Below are positions 49,465 through 52,437 of a stretch of 52,437 nt of DNA, piece after piece. The first letter of the stretch is position 1, and the number at the start of each line of letters is the position of its first letter. Source of the DNA: Benthicola sp039584685 (GTDB lineage Bacteria; Gemmatimonadota; Gemmatimonadetes; Palauibacterales; Palauibacteraceae). The stretch covers positions 1-52,437 of the forward strand of contig JBDGXI010000013.1 of the NCBI GenBank assembly GCA_039584685.1, given 5' to 3'. The position numbers and the translations under genes were made by a program. The notes below the pieces were generated by a model. It was not told where the DNA came from. It saw only the letters and a list, made by a program, of their open reading frames with translations, and did no database searches.

Positions 49465-49466
49465 CA

Positions 49467-50069
49467 ATGGACACCCGGCTGCAAGCCTATCTGGACGGTG
49501 ATTTGACGCTCGCTCAGCTTCCGGCGGAGCTCAGAGCGAAGGCGGAAGCGTGGGACGGCCTGTTGGAAGAGGTTCGTAACACGTCGCCGGCGGGGGCGCC
49601 GCTGGGCTTTGACGCCCGAGTACTGTCGGCGCTCGAGGCTGAACATCAGTCCGCCTGGAAGCGGGGGATCGAATGGCTCTTTCGACCTCGCCTCGTTACG
49701 GTCCGTCCAGCCGCCGCCGTGGCCGCAGCGGCGGTGGCCATCGTCGTTCTCGGTTTCCTCGGTCTGCGCGAAGACGGCGCGACCGCCGATTCCCTGGTAT
49801 ACGTTCAATTCGTAGTGGATGCGCCCGCCGCCGAAACGGTTCACCTGGTTGGGGACTTCACGGAATGGCGACCCAACGTCGCGCTCGAGGACGAGGACGG
49901 CGACGGGGTATGGTCGGGTCGGGTCCCACTTCGGCCCGGGGTGCACGAATACATGTTCGTGATCGATGGAGCGGATTGGGTTACGGACCCGAATGCCGCG
50001 GGCTACCAGGACGACGGTTTCGGACAACGAAACGCGATCGTGGCGGTATCCGCGCTCGACGGGACCTGA
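49467..50069 (+). CDS. Single-pass anti-sigma-like protein with an outer CBM48/AMPK-type glucan-binding module
   Basis: This 200-residue protein has about 75 cytoplasmic residues (MDTRLQAYLDGDLTLAQLPA) without a zinc-finger Cys/His set. One membrane span lies at 81-100. The outer module (about 111-195) reads TVHLVGDFTEWRPNVALED, VWSGRVPLRPGVHEYMFVID and GADWVTDPNAAGYQDD. That module matches the isoamylase-early-set/AMPK-beta glycogen-binding fold, with W134 in GDFTEW and W171 in GADW at sites where such modules hold sugar rings. The ATG at 49467 follows gggagc. Context (directly behind an ECF sigma gene) suggests it holds the sigma factor until the outer module meets a glucan or another ligand. 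That is inference. Confidence 0.8.
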   Translation: MDTRLQAYLDGDLTLAQLPAELRAKAEAWDGLLEEVRNTSPAGAPLGFDARVLSALEAEHQSAWKRGIEWLFRPRLVTVRPAAAVAAAAVAIVVLGFLGLREDGATADSLVYVQFVVDAPAAETVHLVGDFTEWRPNVALEDEDGDGVWSGRVPLRPGVHEYMFVIDGADWVTDPNAAGYQDDGFGQRNAIVAVSALDGT

Positions 50070-50098
50070 GCATTTCGCCGGGCAGCCAGCGGAAGCGC

Positions 50099-51331
50099 TT
50101 GGCGCCTCTCGGCCGGGTGCGTCTGCTCCGGACGTCGACCGGTGCGGCCGCGACAGCGGCGTGTCTGCTGTCGAGTGGGCAGATCCGTGCGCAGGAAACG
50201 ACGCTCTCCCTGGACCTCGGTGGTTCCTACTCCCTGCCCCCTGCCGGCGGGACCGGCATCGCGAGTACGTACTTGAATGGCGGCCTGCGACTCGCCGGAC
50301 TCTTAGGCTCTGGTGGCTATTTCGACGTCGGAGGATTCGGCGGACTCGCGCTCAGCGATGGTGGAGCGAGCTGGGGTTCCTTCCTGGCGGGCGGCGGTTG
50401 GGTGCAGCCGATATCGCGAACGGTTTCGGTTGGAATCAGGGCCACCGGCGAGGCGTTTACCGTCGGCGAGCCGGTTCCCTACCGCGCGGCGTACGCCCAG
50501 GCGGAGCCCGAGGTGTGGTTCGCGTCGGGCGGCACCAGCGTGCGCCTGAGCGCGTATGGCGGGCTGGGAATCTCCGAAGTAACCACGACCGAGACGTTCA
50601 TTCGTGACACCCGATCAGGTCCACGCGTTTTCGAAGCGCGTAGCGTCATGACGTCGGACCTGTGGGCCTGGGGAGGCGGTGCGGAGGTAGGGCAGCAGTT
50701 CGGGGCCCTGGCGCCCCGGCTGTCCGCGGAGTTCTACGACAGCCCGCAGGGGGCATACGCGGTCGGTCGGCTGGGTCTCGAAGTTCGACCGGCTGGAGGG
50801 AATCTCTACATCGAGGGATCGGTGTGGGACACGCCCGACGGAACCGAAATATCGGTGATCGCGGCTCTGCGGGTCTCTACCGGCCGAAAGTCGAGTTTCC
50901 TCGCGTCGGGAGGGAGGTACGGTCCGGATCCCCTCCTCGACTCACCGACGGCTGGCGGTGTCGGGGCTGGCGTGTCCCTCGATCTCGCTCGGCTTGGTCC
51001 GGCGCCCGAGCTGACCTGGGAGCTTGGCGAAGCCGGGCAGGTGCTCGCCCTCTCCCTGAGGGTCCCCGAGGCGGGGCGGGTCGAGTGTACGGGAGACTTC
51101 ACGAACTGGGAGGAAGTTCCCATGTTGCGTGATGGGGACGTATGGCGAACGACGATTCCCGTTACCCCGGGCGTCCACCACTTCGGATTCCTGGTGGACG
51201 GCCGCTGGTATGTTCCGGGGGAGGCCCCCGGGCTGATGGAGGACGACTGGGGGATGACCCAGGCGACGATCGTCGTGGACGGGCCTGTGCCGACGCCTGA
51301 TGTGACGCCTGGCGAACCGGAATCGTCTTAA
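50099..51331 (+). CDS. Secreted beta-rich protein ending in a CBM48/AMPK-type module
   Basis: This protein of about 410 residues has a signal peptide (TSTGAAATAACLLSSGQIRAQ). A long stretch of alternating Gly-rich beta strands follows (GGTGIASTYLNGGLRLAGLL, SWGSFLAGGGWVQPI, AWGGGAEVGQQFGALAPRLS) that looks like an outer-membrane barrel or autotransporter-like beta domain. The last 80 residues (about 315-395) are a second glycogen-binding-type module: VECTGDFTNWEEVPMLRDGD, VWRTTIPVTPGVHHFGFLVD and GRWYVPGEAPGLMEDDWG. The start is uncertain: TTG at 50099 is favoured, GTG at 50117 possible, no ATG. It lies 29 bases after the anti-sigma-like gene. A surface glucan-binding protein is plausible. 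Confidence 0.75.
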   Translation: MAPLGRVRLLRTSTGAAATAACLLSSGQIRAQETTLSLDLGGSYSLPPAGGTGIASTYLNGGLRLAGLLGSGGYFDVGGFGGLALSDGGASWGSFLAGGGWVQPISRTVSVGIRATGEAFTVGEPVPYRAAYAQAEPEVWFASGGTSVRLSAYGGLGISEVTTTETFIRDTRSGPRVFEARSVMTSDLWAWGGGAEVGQQFGALAPRLSAEFYDSPQGAYAVGRLGLEVRPAGGNLYIEGSVWDTPDGTEISVIAALRVSTGRKSSFLASGGRYGPDPLLDSPTAGGVGAGVSLDLARLGPAPELTWELGEAGQVLALSLRVPEAGRVECTGDFTNWEEVPMLRDGDVWRTTIPVTPGVHHFGFLVDGRWYVPGEAPGLMEDDWGMTQATIVVDGPVPTPDVTPGEPESS

Positions 51332-51344
51332 GCGCGAGTGGACG

Positions 51345-51361
51345 GGACGCGCTCCGCGTCC
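51345..51361 (+). terminator. Hairpin between the CBM48 protein and the next gene
   Basis: ggacgcg (51345-51351) pairs perfectly with cgcgtcc (51355-51361) around a ctc loop, 13 bases after the stop of the CBM48 protein and 20 before the next ATG. No T run, so it may instead modulate expression within the operon. Confidence 0.3.
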
Positions 51362-51380
51362 GCCCCACGGGATGTGTGAT

Positions 51381-52169
51381 ATGAAAGCAAGAACGACAAG
51401 GACGATCGGAATATTGCCCCAAAGGCCGACGGAGACGCGTTGGGCGGTCACCGCCCTCGTCGCCGTCGGTATGGTGATGGGGTCCTTCTCTCCGGTCTCG
51501 GGACAGGAGGCTGGTTCCCGGCGGCTCGAGGAAGCCATGCCGGCGGAATACGCGGCGCAGGTCAGGGCGATAGCGCGCGCGGCCCGTGAGGCGGGCGTGC
51601 CGCCTGGACTCATCGCGCGAAAGGCCTTCGAAGGAGTGGCGAAGGGCTACCCTCCCGAGCGGATCGTGTCTGCCCTGGACGCCTATGCAGGCAGGTTGGG
51701 AGAGGCCACCACCCTCCTCGGTCGGGATCGCCGGCCGGGCAGTGTGGCCGCGGCCGCGGAAGCGCTGCGTCGTGGTGTGCCTCCCGACGCGATCCGGTCG
51801 ATTGCGGACCGGGAGAGGCAGGGCCGGGACCTGGCAGTTCCGCTCATCGTTCTCGGCGATCTCACGGAAGCCGGAGTGCCGACCGAGAACGCCCTGGAGA
51901 TGGTCAGCTCGGCGATGGACCGGGGGGCACGGGGGGAGCAGATGCTGGGACTCTCATCGGCGATCCGGCGACGGATGCGACAGGGGGCCGACTGGCGCAC
52001 CGCGGTGGATGAGGTGCGTCGACGTGCGGAGAGACGGGCCCGGCAGCGCGACCGACAGCCGACAACGGACGCTGTCAGGCCCCGTGATGATGCCAGCCGC
52101 CGTCCGGTCGGCAACGCGCCCGTTCCTCCCGGAAGCGAGCCGCCGCGCGGCCAGCGCGACGGAGGCTGA
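51381..52169 (+). CDS. Secreted helical protein of unknown function
   Basis: This 262-residue protein has a signal peptide (TRWAVTALVAVGMVMGSFSPVSGQ, cleaved near residue 41). It then has an all-helical region of Ala/Arg/Glu-rich repeats (AAQVRAIARAAREAGVPPGLIA, SVAAAAEALRRGVPPDAIRSIA, DLTEAGVPTENALEMVSSAM). A motif like AGVPPxxxI/AxA recurs three to four times at about 40-residue spacing. The C-terminal 45 residues are Arg/Pro/Asp-rich and probably disordered. ATG 51381 is preferred to 51372. It follows the CBM48 protein by 49 bases. I do not recognise the family; the internal repeat suggests a binding scaffold. Confidence 0.7.
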   Translation: MKARTTRTIGILPQRPTETRWAVTALVAVGMVMGSFSPVSGQEAGSRRLEEAMPAEYAAQVRAIARAAREAGVPPGLIARKAFEGVAKGYPPERIVSALDAYAGRLGEATTLLGRDRRPGSVAAAAEALRRGVPPDAIRSIADRERQGRDLAVPLIVLGDLTEAGVPTENALEMVSSAMDRGARGEQMLGLSSAIRRRMRQGADWRTAVDEVRRRAERRARQRDRQPTTDAVRPRDDASRRPVGNAPVPPGSEPPRGQRDGG

Positions 52170-52182
52170 GACCGGATTCGGC

Positions 52183-52203
52183 TGACCCCGAATTGAGGTC
52201 AGT
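52183..52203 (+). terminator. Weak inverted repeat after the helical protein gene
   Basis: ctgacc (52183-52188) pairs with ggtcag (52198-52203), 14 bases after the stop. Short stem, no T run. Confidence 0.2.
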
Positions 52204-52288
52204 CCTCTCATCCCGTATCTTCGGCAACCGAAATCCCGTGCGTCACCGTTCGCCGGCGACGTGGTCCTTCGAGAGGCTGGAGAGAGTT

Positions 52289-52437
52289 TTGACGACGAAC
52301 GCGGCACAGGTCTTCGTGGCCGGGTCCGGACGCTTCCTTCCGCAGACGACCGTGAACAACTTCGAGCTCTACGAGATGGACTCGATCCGTAGTGCGTTCG
52401 ACGTGGAAGCAGCGCGCGCCTCCCTGCGCGACATTGA
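52289..52437 (+). CDS. Probable 3-oxoacyl-ACP synthase III-like protein (5' end only)
   Basis: The frame is open to the window edge (49 codons). It starts at a TTG (52289) preceded by ggagagag. The visible sequence VFVAGSGRFLPQTTVNNFEL YEMD resembles the start of FabH/OleA-type ketoacyl synthases, where GxGxYLPxxxVTNxxL is common. The catalytic Cys lies outside the window, so the assignment rests on about 20 residues. It could be a FabH or an OleA-like thiolase. Confidence 0.5.
   Translation, partial: MTTNAAQVFVAGSGRFLPQTTVNNFELYEMDSIRSAFDVEAARASLRDI

Noticed and set aside
1..52437. Mobile elements, CRISPR arrays or a prophage
   Set aside because: No transposase, integrase, phage structural gene, spaced direct-repeat array or long terminal repeats were seen.

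Overview
This looks like a chromosomal window from a GC-rich, Gram-negative-type bacterium, most likely a member of the Gemmatimonadota or a close relative. The cell-envelope genes (two TolC-like outer-membrane factors, an MlaD-type MCE protein, an RND pump) indicate two membranes. The three neighbouring secreted GWxTD-type proteins, the futalosine-route gene mqnA, ThyX in place of ThyA, and several small unnamed families fit that phylum. The assignment is inferred from gene content, not from a marker-gene tree. No mobile element, CRISPR array, rRNA or tRNA gene was found, and no gap between genes exceeds about 280 bases.

Layout. Positions 1-13890 are a replication and transcription core close to what is normally an origin region: recF (cut by the window edge), a DciA-like DUF721 gene, gyrB, thyX, three GWxTD-family secreted proteins, then, on the other strand, gyrA, a small unknown gene and rho. 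Positions 14170-18642 hold an unknown small protein, an orphan MCE protein, mqnA, a short-tailed ssb, and an overlapping pair of an NDUFA9-like SDR and a CDP-alcohol phosphatidyltransferase. Positions 18662-24266 are a tightly overlapped RND tripartite efflux operon. Positions 24421-27905 encode an SbcCD/YhaNO-like pair whose ATPase carries a membrane hairpin in the middle of its coiled coil. Positions 27981-30001 pair a TIGR01777 SDR with a DUF523-DUF1722 fusion.

Positions 30033-35715 (minus strand) run tolC-like, macA-like, macB-like permease (with no ATPase domain), a 166-residue unnamed protein and a patatin phospholipase. Positions 35876-37251 are an ECF sigma factor, a small membrane protein that is probably its anti-sigma factor, and a Spy/CpxP-like protein. 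Positions 37521-40743 contain a small unknown gene, etfB, etfA and a membrane protein with a degenerate GGDEF domain. Positions 40758-43108 hold CoxG-, XdhC- and MocA-like maturation factors for a molybdenum hydroxylase that is not in the window. Positions 43245-46560 encode a membrane-anchored protein with an ABC-2 exporter. Then come a membrane protein with a possible MshEN-like tail and a D-threo-3-hydroxyaspartate/D-serine dehydratase-like PLP enzyme.

The region I find most novel is 48898-52169: an ECF sigma factor, a single-pass anti-sigma-like protein whose outer part is an AMPK/CBM48-type glucan-binding module, a secreted probable beta-rich protein ending in a second copy of that module, and a small secreted helical protein. 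It reads like an envelope or carbohydrate-sensing sigma switch, though that function is inference. The window closes in the first codons of a probable FabH-like ketoacyl synthase.
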